Shown one piece after another: positions 36,730 to 48,896 of a stretch of 64,000 nucleotides of DNA. This DNA is from Enoplolaimus lenunculus (taxonomy: Eukaryota > Nematoda > Enoplea > Enoplida > Thoracostomopsidae), in assembly GCA_030248215.1 (NCBI GenBank), contig JASANG010000641.1, positions 310,001-374,000 of the forward strand. The letters are read 5' to 3'. The notes under the pieces are model-generated. The model searched no databases, was not told the DNA's origin, and saw only the letters and a list, made by a program, of their open reading frames with translations. The number at the start of each line of letters is the position of its first letter. The first letter of the stretch is position 1. Both the position numbers and the translations under genes were made by a program.

Positions 36730-39700
36730 ATGGCAGAGAACGTTTTCCTGTTCGTTCCCAATATTATTGGTGAGGAAAAGCACTTTAATGTTTTGATTTT
36801 GAAGTTTTGTGTGACATTCAAATTTATCTAAAGCTTTAATTTCACATTTATGGCTGATTGTTTAATGGAAATTATAACCCGCCGATAAATACAAAATCTT
36901 TTCATTTTCACAGCTGTTTGTTTGGGCTATCAATGTGTTTCCCGTATTCTTGTATCTTTGAGTATTCTTGACTTGTACTGCAAAACTATTTTAGGCTATT
37001 CTCGGATTGCACTGCTACTTATATCGCTTTGGTTTATGCCAAGTGACCCATGGAAAACGGCGATCTGTTACATGCTGAGCCAAATATTGGACGCGGTTGA
37101 TGGTCATGCAGCTCGGTATCTCAACCAATGTAAAGCAGCTGTAAAAAATATTTTTTATTACATTGTTATGAAATATATATTGCTTTAAAAACCTAGGTGA
37201 AAACTGCAAAATAATAAATAATATATCAGGGTGCAACCGAAATTACCATTTACCGAAACGGGAATTTGAAGAAATTACTGGAACCGGAAAATGAAAAATA
37301 CGTGTCACCAAAAATTCATTTTAATTTTTTGCTCTATTATTGGTGAAATAACCCTAGTTGGAGATAGATATTCACTTTATCGCTGTGCTTAAAGCACAAT
37401 AGACTAGTACGTTACTTTCACAAACCACATGTTCGTAGCTTTGTGAGTTGCGTCCGTATTTCTGTCAACCAGAGAGTGGTTTCAAAGAAGTGCACTCTCT
37501 GTATTCTGTATTGTCGCTGTTACAATTTGAGAAAATGTTTGCGTTGTTTCTGAAACGCGACAGCGATGTTGGTACAGCTGTTGAACAAGACACGTGTTGG
37601 AAACCATAATAAATTAGTTTCGTTAAACTGCTTTGCAAAGCTGTACTCATCGAACAAACCGTAAGTTTCTGAAAATTTAATGTGCGGTCGCTGGATTCAG
37701 ACAGTTCTTCAACTCACCTGATTGATAAAGCCCCCGTTTTTTAACTGCTTCGTAACAGTCCTTTTGACTCGAGATAACGCCACTCGTTCCCACGCAGCAA
37801 CAATCATGATACTACATGAACACACACGTGAAAGCGAAGGTTGCATCTATATTGTAATTCAGGAAAGCAAGAGCGCTTGTAAAATTAGAGCTATCCGTTT
37901 TATTTTGCATGTTGAGCCGTTTGCAATCTTAGACCTTTATGAAAAACGAACACCAGCTGCCGTGAAATACGAAAAATAAAAAAATGCAATGGCATAAAAA
38001 CAACGAACATGTTATTAGCATCCAAGAACAAGCGTAGAATTGCAAACCGTAGCAGCATGCTTTCGCGTCTTAACAAATACTACATTGATCTTGACAGAGC
38101 GATTGATGGCCATGATCTTAGCCGGGCTATAGCATCGCTTAGCGCGTTATAGTCCGCTGTTCCGAACGATCGTGTTTTTCAGTAAGTGAATTTTTCTGGT
38201 ACATCCGCTCCACTGCTTATGCGAGACCCACCTGTCAACACTAACTTCATGACTGCATATGAGGAACTGTCTTATTTGTGTGCGACGGGTGGCGTTTGTA
38301 ACCGTAAAATCGGTGTAACACACTCTGGATTTTTAATTTTATTTCATTGAGTGAAAAGTTTCACGGTATTTGGGTCCACAACCGTAAATACTGGCAGGTT
38401 TTTACAGAATACTGGTATCCGTGTTTGCTGGATATTAAACCGGAACCGAACATTCGGTCACACCCTGATTCAGAAAGCGCAATTAACGCGGAATTCTTAT
38501 AACCGCGAAATCGTATACTTGTTTAGGTTCTCGACTGGGTGCCATGTTGGACCAGCTGACAGATCGTTGTTCAACACTTTGTTTGTTGATGATGTTGACA
38601 CATTTTTACCCTCGTTTCGCATTCCTGTTTCAATTAAGTTCCGCAATTGATATTGGTAGTCATTGGTTACATTTGCATAGGTAAAATTGAAATTTGGTGC
38701 AAAACCATGCCAGTATTGACCATTTTCTATTAAAAAATATAGTGTTAAGGATGAATCGATATTTTTGTTTGGCGCATGTTTTCGCAACTAATGTCAGCTC
38801 ATTGTCTGTTACGTTTGAATTGATGTTGTTTGTTTCAAATTTGAACAGTTTACTATTTGCTAAGGCTGGGAAAGTTGTATTTTTCGTTGCTTTCAAACCT
38901 GTCCAGAGATTGGTCATTAACGCTTATGTATGTGTTTGACATACAGTCCTGATCTGGATGGCACAAGTAACAAAGAGTCTTTATTGTGTAATCACTGTTT
39001 CAGTTCTGACATTCGTGGTGGGGTTCATTACAAAAAAGTGCAAGTCACCAATGCCATGACTAAAATCTTGCACTATTATTATACATCCCGAGTAAGTGTA
39101 TTAGTGTAATCTTTAGTGCACTCGTACTTTGTGTTGTAACAATGCTGAGGATTTTTGCAACGGTATATGCACTTGAGCGGATATAGAGTATTGTATGAAG
39201 TTGGTTATGGTATGACATTTCTGATTAACATTTTATGATCCGTTTAACTGTATGTACAATGTATTAAAATTGGCTTATGGCAAGAGTAATATTGTCAACA
39301 ATTGCAGCATTCTTATGTGATTAAAAACGTGTTTGATTAGCCGAAAATAGAATGATCACTTAAAAAAGAAAACTATTATTTTTCACATCATTGTTTTTTG
39401 ATTATTTTAGCCGTTCTTATTCTTCATGTGCGCTGCAAACGAGCTTTTCTATTGCAGTCTGTACTTGTACCATTTTACAGCCGGGCCAGCGAGTAAGTTT
39501 TGTTAATACAGTTAGTTTAGTTGCATTTTATATTACACATCGTGTAGACAACATAGATTGTTCCGTAAATATATTGCAAGAGATCTAGTGCTATGGTACT
39601 TATGGCATGTGTTACTTTGAGGGGAGAACCGTTTTTTTCGCTGTCATATTATACAGTAAGCTTATGCTCTAGACTCTTGCATATGATAATGCTTATCCAT

Positions 39701-40484
39701 ACTGTGAGGCTTAGGAATATGCTTATAATACAGTTAACGCAGCGTGCAAAGCGGAATTATACTATATCGGAATCAGAACAGCAAATTCATACCAGAGAAG
39801 CGAAACTACAAGTTTTGTGACATCGGGTATTTATATATTAACAATTACATTGTTAACTTATGGTGTTTGTTTGCTGTCCACAATTTTCCAAAGCGTCGCA
39901 TGAGCCAATTCGCGATGATTTTTTGGTTTGGTAAAGCTAAACTACAATCATTTATTGCTAAGTTTACTCAAAATCAATTTAATAGATAAACGATGCAGAA
40001 TTTTTATGCAACATTACTTATCACAATAAGTAGGCATAAAATAAGCAGGCATAAAATTAAAATGTCAAAATTCCGATCGACTGTGCAATCGGAATCGGAA
40101 CTCTTTTTGAATCGAAATTCTAATCGGAGGCGGAATTCCGGTTGCACCCTGCAGTTACGCCTCTCAAAGTAACATTTGCCGTGGTTATGGTTTTGTTCTA
40201 GTATATAAAGTATTTTTAGTATTTGTTAACTGTTGTCATACATAGTATTTGTTGTTGATGCGGTTTTAGTTCCTTTGATTCGTGTTGGCCTGTGGGCTGT
40301 GACAGCTGTGCTGTCAGCACCGTTTTCGTTCCTCAAATCTGTGATCAGTTTGATTCATTTGTACGAAGCGGCACACGCAGTTGTTCGTGTTGATGAGCGG
40401 GAGCGACGCCGAAATGTTGAAATTGTTGACGCTGATATGCGAGCGGCTGTTGCTAGTGGTAGTAGTGCTTTCAAACGTGAATGA
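36730..40484 (+). CDS. CDIPT: CDP-diacylglycerol-inositol 3-phosphatidyltransferase (PI synthase), 6 exons
   Basis: Makes phosphatidylinositol from CDP-diacylglycerol and myo-inositol in the ER membrane. Exons: 36730-36769, 36995-37129, 38527-38680, 39004-39091, 39411-39492, 40270-40484. All introns are GT-AG, phases join, total 714 nt, encoding 237 aa; animal CDIPT is a little over 210 aa, the excess lying at the C-terminus. The start MAENVFLFVPNIIG matches the family start. The CDP-alcohol phosphotransferase signature D-x2-DG-x2-AR-x8-G-x3-D-x3-D is complete (DAVDGHAAR, then GAMLDQLTD), formed across the exon 2/3 junction. Other family landmarks are SHWLHLHS (exons 3-4), YYTSR (end of exon 4), ANELFYCSLYLYHF (exon 5) and ISLIHLYEAA (exon 6). 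The last 30 residues are charged and unlike the vertebrate tail. The exon 6 acceptor (ttttag) was chosen for the frame it gives. Confidence 0.94.
37443..38345 (+). pseudogene. Coding-like relic in CDIPT intron 2, copy 2
   Basis: Several protein-like frames on the plus strand are broken by stops. 37443-37607 reads LCELRPYFCQPESGFKEV and onward to a run of KRDSDVGTAVEQDTCWKP, and the same frame resumes after two stops with FVKLLCKAVLIEQT. 38009-38152 is an ORF with NKRRIANRSSMLSRLNKYY. About 38150-38320 has FSGTSAP, AYEELS and GGVCNRKI, matching the relic at 34273. It looks like a decayed gene or transposon remnant of unknown family. It is not part of CDIPT. Confidence 0.4.
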
Positions 40485-43400
40485 TCTTATTGAGCAAACG
40501 TCAGAATGAAATTGCGGTGGCGTAGCCAGGAGTTAAGGGGGTACGTTCAGTTTAGAATTTTCTAAGTCCTTGGCTGGAGATTGTCGTGTTTACAACTAAA
40601 AATTACTAAGTCCAGTAGAGAAAAATCACAATATTGTGACGCTGACTGTGGACATCTGCTAGTGGTAATTATTTTTTAAAACGTGAATCATCTTAATAAG
40701 TCGGGACTAAAATAGCTAAGGGGCCTTCACCATTATCGCCACCCTGATTATGACCTTGTGAAGCGCTGAGAAGACTGAATGATTTGAGTAGCCACGTTTT
40801 ATTTTGAATCGTCCGGTGTCAAATTTGTGATGACTTAATGTATATTTCAGTGTGATGGTTGAATTTGAAGTAGCAAATTAACAAAGTTGAGATACTATTA
40901 ATTCGTTGTGTTTACGAACAATGAAAACGTTAAGCCACTAATTCCAAACGGAGACTGTCTCAAAAATCAGGAAAGTGTTTAAGAAAGCTATTTAGTGTGT
41001 AGAATAAGGTTAGGACTTAGTTTTGATGCAGAAAAGCTGCGTCTTTCGTTTAGAAACAATTTTAAAACCTCAACTACACATAGATAAAATCTTGGAAGAC
41101 AAAATTCTTTTCATATTCAGACCACGCAAATTTTGTATTTTGTTGTACTTTGTGCTTTTGGTCGTGGCCCTTGCCATGCCATATAGTTCGTTATCTGAAA
41201 AACACTGACTATTTTTGTGTATTATGTTCTGTGATTTCAAGTCCTGAAAGGTATTTGGTTATATGTTTTGTATTAAGTTTGCCTATTTTGCTATTTTAAG
41301 AGGGTCTAGCCGTTCTGATTTGTTATCTGATATTTATGTGAATTCCGTCACTGTATGGCGCTGCACAACGCTGCAGTTATGAACATTCAATGAAGTAATA
41401 TTCCATCACAACTGAGAAGGTTTAATGAAAAATTGCTAAATATGCGACAGAATTATATTTGAAAACAAAAACTATCAAAAACAGACAGTGAAGTAGTAGG
41501 TGTCGCACTAATAAAGTCAGAGAACATTGGGGGTGGGGGAATACTAAGAAATGTAGAGCTTCGTGGTGAAACATTATGATTATCCTCGTTTTTGAGAGTA
41601 TGTTGAGTCAATTATATATATTCCGCACTGTAATTATTTGCATATGGAAATTAGCGTGTCTTATAGTAAATGAGTTAATGCATAATATTGACACTGATTA
41701 CGGAAAAAAGTAGGGGCGCAGTAAAAGATGGTCGCGGCGTTAAATCTATCCACAGTGTTCTAAAGTTACAAAAATATATAAACTCAGTAAGCAAAACTTT
41801 TATACAAATAAGGAAAAATTTTATTACCGAATTTGTCGAAATATCCGGCAAGAATTCACTGAGCCGAAAATCGATTTTCTGCCGGAACCGGAGTCAGACC
41901 TCCAGTTGGACCCTGCTTTGTATATTTTTTCACTATATCCAATGAATGCTATGTTTTCTTTGTTTCAAATCTACTTTTGTTTTTGTTACTGCAAATGTCA
42001 TGTTCGATTATTGTTTGGGTCGAATGTACGTATATGAATGTGGTTTTAACTCTTGCGGTGTTTCATACTCTAAAATGAAAGATAAAGTAGGTTGTAGGTA
42101 GTTCATGTTGTTTCTGCTATGAGGTTGTGCACTTTAGGCCAAGATTTCAAACTGTGTAGGAGCGTGCCAGTGCGTGGTGAAAACCTGCTCAGCCAAGGCA
42201 ACACCTGGTTCGTATCAGTAGTAGCTTCAAACCGAAATTCTTTTAAAAAATATAAAGTTTCAAAACTGTTGGACCTATTAATGTTAATGGAAAGCTGGAA
42301 AACATGCAAGAATATTATTAAAATAAACTAGTTTCTTCAGTCGAATACAAGTTGAATTCCTGTCAGAGCGTATTTAACAGGCTGTTTTTCATAGATTCCC
42401 ATTTTTTTATTAATTTTTAATTTAAATTAGTGTTTCTGTTTATGATTCATAAAACTGCTTTAGTTGCGCATACTTAGTCCATTGGCTGCGTATTACACAG
42501 TAAAGATCTCGGTTTTCATCTGTTTACGAGTTGTTCAGTACTATTTGGGTACTTATAGGTATGTATAGTTTCTAAACACCGAATGATATGAAGCGATTTC
42601 ATCATCTCGAATTTTATTAATCGAAGCGTAATGATTGCTAAAAAATCGCGAATCATGTTAATAGCATATACCAGGCTTTTCGAAGAAATTTCAACTTTTT
42701 GTTAAAACGTCTTCCCCCGAATATATATTTTAATAGAGCTATAGAACCTGTTGCATGGTAAACGTCTATAGTACCAGATCAGCCAACAGTGGTGTTTGAA
42801 CATTAACCTCTCTCTGAACATTAACTTGAAACTGTATCCCTTACCTCACAAGTGTACAATCGAATTTCTGCCTCTGGTTAAAAATTTGAGCTTCTACACT
42901 TGTGGAATTTTTGCAGTAGGTTCTGGCTACTTCAGTTGTGAAATTTTTTGTACTTTTCATAAAAGTTGTTTGAGTCAATTAGGGCACTTTTCACGCAACC
43001 TCACAAAAAAGGCAATTGAAACAATTTTTTCACCGCTGTATAAGTAAATTTTTATTGCTTAAATTCAGATAATCACAAACGCATATTTTTGCTGTTTTAG
43101 GCTTTATATGTTTAAAAGTTACAACTGTATATAACTTAGGACGCCGAGATTAATGTATTAACAATGCCTCCCATACGATAGTGATGGCTTAATACAAGAC
43201 TGAAAATGGATCTCATTCACGTAGCTAAATATTGTTGTGATAAAAGGATAAACTGTTCTGGTATTTTCACAAATTACTTGTTTTCTCTATAGTGTTAATT
43301 TCGTCTGCGAAGTTTCGCAGTTGAATAGCTATTGTTTATCGCTCATGTTTCGCCCGCAAAATGTGGCCTTCATAAAATACACAAATTTGTTTACTAGGTG

Positions 43401-43488
43401 TGGGCGATTCTTGGCGTAGTTATAAAATGTGGTGTAAAGTATCTGATAATATATAATTTTTTAATTGTTAACCTGTAATTAAAGTTTT
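40485..43488. other. Downstream of CDIPT, no gene seen
   Basis: AT-rich sequence with ORFs below 90 codons and no recognisable domain. A possible poly(A) signal AATAAA lies at about 41510, far from the CDIPT stop. The segment at about 41800-41915 (CCGGAACCGGAGTC and CCAGTTGGACCCTGC) resembles repeat fragments at 37226 and 40070-40160 (GGAATTCCGGTTGCACCCTG). Confidence 0.4.
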
Positions 43489-43676
43489 GGCCAATGCTAC
43501 TTTAAGAGGCGTAACAGTAGATTAAGCGTATTCCTAAGCCTAAACCTAAGCGTTGCAAAAATGATTTCTTCAGCCTAAGCCTAAGCAAAAAATGTAATCT
43601 CGAATCTAAACCTACTCTTTTATACACCCACCAGAAACCTGGACGCCCTTTAAAGTAACATGGGCCAAAGTTTATA
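43489..43676. mobile_element. Family A variant MITE
   Basis: GGCCAATGCTACTTTAAGAG left end and CCCTTTAAAGTAACATGGGC near the right end. The flanks AAAGTTTT and AAAGTTTA match at 7 of 8 positions. It links the subfamily at 5947-6123 to the main family. Confidence 0.75.
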
Positions 43677-43949
43677 TGCATCGTACCCATAACAACGAAA
43701 ATATATATAACACGACAAACCTTGCGATGTTTTAATATTTAAAAGACTTTGAAGAAATATGCCAACAAAAATATTAGTTTCAATACCCAATGTATATAAC
43801 AGATCTAGAATAATGTTGTTGCGGGTTTATAGATGTTGGCTAGCTTAGGTTCACTATAAATTTTAAACCTTCAGATTGTTCAAGACCTGTTCTATACATG
43901 AGCGCTCCTATATAACTTTGTTTTATGCTTCGGTCATGGTACATTTAGC

Positions 43950-44399
43950 TACTGCATTGATCCGAATATCGCGGTGACTGATAATTATTTCGCCTTTCCA
44001 TAGGATCCCCCATCGTTATTTGTTTTCGTACTATTATTTACTTTTCAAACTATCTCCATTTATATCTTTCGACCACACACCTTCAACTTATGCCAGCCAT
44101 TTTGTATGGTTTGAGGTCATTCATTAGTTAAAGGAATATATGTGCTTTTTAGACTTGAGTAGCATGCTGCTATGAATATAGATAGATAATGTATTTTGAG
44201 TAATAAGTCAAATTCAATGTTGAGTTTAATTAGGTTCAAGAAGCAGTTACGCTATCTAATTAGGGTAATTGGCCAATGGATAGACCAATTAGTAATTTTG
44301 GACTGTATCCATTTGCGGACTCTTAGTGAAATAGACTCCTGTCTAGATTCAAAATGGATTATTATTACCAGCCACCTCTCATTCGAATCACTACAGTAC
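43950..44399. mobile_element. Family D MITE
   Basis: TACTGCATTGATCCGAATAT left end and ATTCGAATCACTACAGTA right end, with inner CGCCTTTCCATAGGA. It forms the outer border of the repeat array next to the GPCR gene. Confidence 0.6.
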
Positions 44400-44459
44400 A
44401 CTTGCGTTAGCATCCTCCATTTGAATGGTTCTACCATGCTACTTGATTCACGGCGTTTC

Positions 44460-45268
44460 CTTTCCTGTATCAGTAACACTCCTGGAATTCCAAAATAGTG
44501 GTAAGTTCAGGAGTACAAGCAAGTCATATTTATCAATTTGTCCGACTCGCAACAATATCCTAGCAATTTGTCATAGAAAGCCTAGTCCGATCACGCTGTA
44601 GCACTCCTACCATTTCAGTAATAAAACAACTGTGAGTAGCAATATTCAATTCGCTAGTGCTTTAAAAATCGTTTTTCTGCGTCGACGGTATACAAAACAC
44701 TAGTACTTATTAATATGAGCGGGCCACGCAGTTACACCATACAGTACACTCCTGTAATTTCAGAGTGAGTACCAATAATTAACCTAAAAATGCCACTGAT
44801 CCACTTGCCAACTGTAAAGTCCTACAGGAATATAGGCAATACAGTCACGTCAAACGGAGTATCAGTAACAGATCCACTAGTTTCGCCGCCATAGAGACGC
44901 ACTCCTGTAATTTCCAGGAACAGCAAGTCACGACATAGCGAATTTTTTTACGTAGTGTTTGATCGAACAAGAATATCCTAAATCCAGAAGGATCGTAATT
45001 CTGTTTGCGTGGTTCAACAGAGAATAGCAACCCTCATGTATAATCTTCGAAAACGACTCACCAATCATCGCTGTTTATTTCCAACGAAAGATTGGACAGC
45101 AGTCCCCTTATTCAGGAGTATGATACACCGATTTTCCAGCATAAATGTCATATAACAACACTCCTGTCATGTAAACTCGCGTCATACATATTAATACTGA
45201 CATTGACACTCCTGTAATTTCTGCAGCCGACAGAGTAGCAATAACAATTATAGATGTACGTCACATTT
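44460..45268 (-). repeat. Array of degenerate copies of the GPCR C-terminal coding end
   Basis: Six further occurrences of the core GAAATTACAGGAGTG or close variants lie downstream of the GPCR stop, all in the same orientation. The CACTCC end of the core (plus strand) starts at 45207, 45159, 44900, 44747, 44602 and 44477; the in-gene copy is at 45299. On the minus strand they read, for example, VIATLSAAEITGV, MTGVLLYDIYAGK, LEITGVRLYGGET, LIIGTHSEITGV and GIPGVLLIQE, against the receptor's own ITATTSSAEIPGVLLYDV and AGK. The copies at 45207 and 45159 share one open frame that ends at the TAA at 45108-45110, offset from the receptor frame. Spacing is uneven (48 to 259 bp). Confidence 0.75.
45074..45079 (-). 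terminator. Possible poly(A) signal of the GPCR gene
   Basis: AATAAA on the minus strand, about 190 bp past the stop codon. If used, the transcript would contain the nearest array copies but not the distal ones. No cleavage-site evidence. Confidence 0.3.
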
Positions 45269-47095
45269 CTATTTCCCAGCTTCAACATCGTACAACAACA
45301 CTCCTGGAATTTCAGCAGAGGACGTGGTCGCTGTAATCAGCGAAGGAGCGCAGTACTGCTCCGCAGATGAAATCGGTCGTTCGTCACTTTTGCCTCGAGT
45401 AAAAACACTCGCTTTGGCAGACCGGGTAGAGCGACGAATCGAAAATCGACTAGAAGTTGTTCCACTACTCGGGCACCGAAGTGAATGAACACACTCGTTG
45501 GCGATGCCTACAGTTGAGCTGCGGGTACCGCTCGGCGAATTTTGAAGCGAAGTCCGCCCGGTTGACGTTCGAGTTAAGTCGATCCGGTGTTTGCGTCGGC
45601 TACTGCTGTTTGAAGCGCGAGCGAATAAAGGATCGCCATTAGATCCAGCGGTACTAATGGGACGGTAGGCTGCTTTCATCGGGATTGAACGGCCGTAGTG
45701 CCGACTTTCGCCCGATGGCGGTTCCCAGTAACGGCTATGATGATGCTGAAATCCATTTGCGGCCTGACCTGGAACCGGAGCGGCTCGGCCGCCTGATCCC
45801 CACGCGCTGGGTTGGTCAAGTTGCCAACGTTGCCGCAAGCGAGGAACACACCCGCAACAGTATTTCAGGAACATGCGTCGGAATCGCAAAGCGAACGCGC
45901 AATAAATAACATAGTTTGTTGCTGAATTTAGCGTTACGAGCGCATTTGCGAAATGTATCATTATTTGAAACGCGTGATAGTTGTCGTGTAGCCATTGTGG
46001 CGATCCGAAATTTTCAATTAAATTCGCAATAAATGCAAGTAGATTTAAAATCAAAAATGAAGCTATTACAAATACGACCATCATACTAAGACGTTTTTCA
46101 CGGTCACCTCGTGTGGAGGATGCGTGCGATTTGGTGGTTCGCGCTGTTGTTATTGACGCTGAATAGCGGTATTCGCCGGATAGCTTTGGGCTGCCTTGGT
46201 CGCCGACTGCTGCGCATCGAATGGTGCTAGCAGAATCGAGGCTATTGCGACACAAGCTTGCTCCATGATCTGAATTTGCTCCGCTTAAAAATCCGGTGGA
46301 TCTTGCGCGGAACGCGCGCCGAACCGCCCGGACTACTAGAACGTTCAGTATTACCATGGCAACTACTGGGATTAGAATCATAAATGTTAAATAGACATAG
46401 GTTTTATACACAATTCCGTACGTTGGGTTATTTCGAAGTGCGGTGGGCTCGACGCCCGAAGTTCCGTTACGTTTAGGTTGAATTTCAAACCACGCAGTTG
46501 AATTGAACGCAAGTGACCATATTAGAACGCCAAGCAGTGTATAACGAGACCGCTTTTCGGTGCATACTCGTTTCGCTTGGAGCGGATAAACTACAGCGTA
46601 ATAGCGGTCAACACTTACAGCAACACACGTATATACAGATCCGGTTTGAGCGATTAAGGATAAAGGATAGGTTACTAGTAAAGGATACCCGCTCAGGGCA
46701 CAGGCTGCTGTTAACTGATGAGCTTGACACCAAGGGATCGGCCAATAAATGAGCATACTCATAGCGAGCAGGACTGAGTCAAATATCGCCAGTCCAGCGA
46801 GGTATGTATTTATTCCCGAACGCATTTCAGCTCGAGTCATAATGAGCACAGTGATCGAGTTCCCAACTATACCTGTGAGCGCTATTAACGGTATAATCAC
46901 GCCGTACATCCAGAAAAATGTTGATTCTGAAACTCGACCCAGGAATTCAACGTTTTCCACTGCCAAATACTCGGAACTTTGATTAGTTGAGTTTACCGGA
47001 CGATAATTTGTGCCCAGAGGAGTGCTCGGGTAGAGGTCGAGTTGAGTGACGTTGCGGGAAATGTCGGCATCGTTTGATATTGGATTTGATTCCAT
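45269..47095 (-). CDS. Class A (rhodopsin-like) peptide GPCR, FMRFamide-receptor-like, single exon
   Basis: Seven-helix G-protein-coupled receptor, 608 aa, at the cell surface. N-terminal glycosylation sites are NVT (15-17), NST (35-37) and NQS (38-40). TM1 is about 62-86 with the GNS motif at 78-80. TM3 is followed by DRY at 163-165. TM4 is about 185-202, TM5 about 231-255, TM6 about 337-360 and TM7 about 375-400. The NPxxY site is changed to NYVIY, which some FMRFamide-type invertebrate receptors also modify. Cys residues after TM7 (KYCCGC) may be palmitoylated. Loop 3 (256-335) and the tail (from about 410) are long, basic and Ser-rich. Extracellular loop 2 has no cysteine, so the usual TM3-loop 2 disulphide seems absent. 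The ligand is unknown; the FMRFamide-like assignment rests on general resemblance. The gene has no intron, unlike the other three, and its GC content is higher. The last codons are duplicated downstream. Confidence 0.88.
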   Translation of the reverse strand: MESNPISNDADISRNVTQLDLYPSTPLGTNYRPVNSTNQSSEYLAVENVEFLGRVSESTFFWMYGVIIPLIALTGIVGNSITVLIMTRAEMRSGINTYLAGLAIFDSVLLAMSMLIYWPIPWCQAHQLTAACALSGYPLLVTYPLSLIAQTGSVYTCVAVSVDRYYAVVYPLQAKRVCTEKRSRYTLLGVLIWSLAFNSTAWFEIQPKRNGTSGVEPTALRNNPTYGIVYKTYVYLTFMILIPVVAMVILNVLVVRAVRRAFRARSTGFLSGANSDHGASLCRNSLDSASTIRCAAVGDQGSPKLSGEYRYSASITTARTTKSHASSTRGDREKRLSMMVVFVIASFLILNLLAFIANLIENFGSPQWLHDNYHAFQIMIHFANALVTLNSATNYVIYCAFALRFRRMFLKYCCGCVPRLRQRWQLDQPSAWGSGGRAAPVPGQAANGFQHHHSRYWEPPSGESRHYGRSIPMKAAYRPISTAGSNGDPLFARASNSSSRRKHRIDLTRTSTGRTSLQNSPSGTRSSTVGIANECVHSLRCPSSGTTSSRFSIRRSTRSAKASVFTRGKSDERPISSAEQYCAPSLITATTSSAEIPGVLLYDVEAGK

Positions 47096-48896
47096 GGCGT
47101 ACCTTAGACTACAGGATAAGCGATATTTATTGAATATAATAGTGCTGTGGTAAGAATTATTTTAAAATTACTTTTAGTGTTATGATAAATGTATAACATC
47201 TGCAATAGAACGAACGGGTTTTGTGCGCGTGGTATTAAACTCGAGCGACACTCGAATACAAAACTTATCGTTGATACTTGTTTACTTTCTTCCCAAACAC
47301 TAATGCTAATTGAATAGAAAGTCAAAGTTCCCCAAATTACTGTCAATTATTTTGCAAAGCCTTAGCTAAATCATGAGACTACAACCTGTTTTATTGCTGT
47401 AGTCGGTATATGTTCGAGGGACTTTTTTTGGGAAGCGAAGTAAACAAGAACCTAAAAAGTATCAATTTCTATAATAGCTTTCAATTGCACAACAGCAAAT
47501 ATTCTTTATAGCGAATCTTGGCCTAAACCTAAACGTATATCATTTGCGCACCTTTAACGCTTTGCCGTGGTACGCCTTGACCTACACATGTGCATACTGT
47601 TTGGTTAAGAGGCGAAGAAGACGAACGAATTTGCCATGCTCTGGAAACAAATGGACGTAGGCTAAGACACAGGCGTATGCTTAAAAGGTAAGCGTTTTGG
47701 CTTGAGGCTAGGCTTATCAAAGCTTTTTGCGATTCCTAGGCTTGAGCCTAAGCCTGTGCAAGGACAGTATACAAGATGCTTTAACTTCTAGTTTAAAAAT
47801 AATGTTTTTTAGCGGCAACAGTGACAATTGCAAAATATTAACAGCGAGTGGCTGCATCTATGCCATTATCTATATTCTAAAACTTCTTATAGTCCCAATA
47901 AAAGCAGTCGTTTCAACGAAAGACTTCCAGAAAACAATGAAGCTCAATAAATACACAAAGTATTGTTTAAAATTATCACTACGATGGCGTAAAAATGTAA
48001 TTTTATAATTTTAAAATAAATGCATTTTTAAATATTTCTACCCAAACGGATAATATTGCAATGCAGTACATTAATCATAATTTTTATAAACAATAATTTA
48101 CCTACCAGAAAGATTGATATTTTCATAGCTGAGTACACCTTTGTGTATTGAATATGGATTACAACAACCGTACCAGCGACTGAATACAGCTGGTAGGTTT
48201 TCGTCAACTGTCATGTTTTGCCTATAAGTTACTTGACATCCTAGTTTAATTACGGTTGCGGAATCGAATTTAATTTTTTAAACCTAACCAGCCCGTAGCC
48301 CGTAAGCTAAAGATTTTCAAGAGTGGCATACAAGGGGTTTCGATGACTCACGAAAGGTTGAAAATTTCCCAGGGGGGACTAAATTATTGTAGGGGAGCTG
48401 AGTCCTTTGGCTACGACGATCCCGGACTTAAAACTTTAATTTGTATTTCGAAACCAATCTAATTCTGGTTTCGAAATCAACTGTTTACCTTTTGAAACTT
48501 ATACCTCCAACCACGCCACACAAAATTAAATTTTTTGTCCTGCTCTATACTCAAAAATAGCGTCTAACTATTCGCTCGCAATGTATGCATTGCCTGCAAT
48601 TCTAACTGTTTTGACCCCTATTTGCTGACATGCCTATGTAACCTTGAACCCTGATGTATATAGAACAAGCACTTTTTAATGCTTCCCCCGTACGACAAAA
48701 CTCCCACCCACAAAGAAAATTTTCTCCTTAATTGGATTCTCTCGCAGGGGACAACTCGATACAGAATACGAGGCTCTCACCCCGAAAACTCACGCATTAA
48801 AGTAATTGAAGCAGCTAAAATTTATATTGAGATATGCTTGTAGTATGACAACCACTTATTGCAGGGTGTTTGTATTGGGCAGTCCTTCGTCCTTCT
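47096..48896. other. Upstream of the GPCR, no gene seen
   Basis: Presumed promoter side of the receptor gene. A family A-like decayed tract lies at about 47520-47770 (CCTAAACC and TAGGCTTGAG units). A family G fragment at about 48285-48425 has AGCCCGTAGCC and GGCTACGACG ends around GTTGAAAATTTCCCAGG. No supported ORF. Confidence 0.4.
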
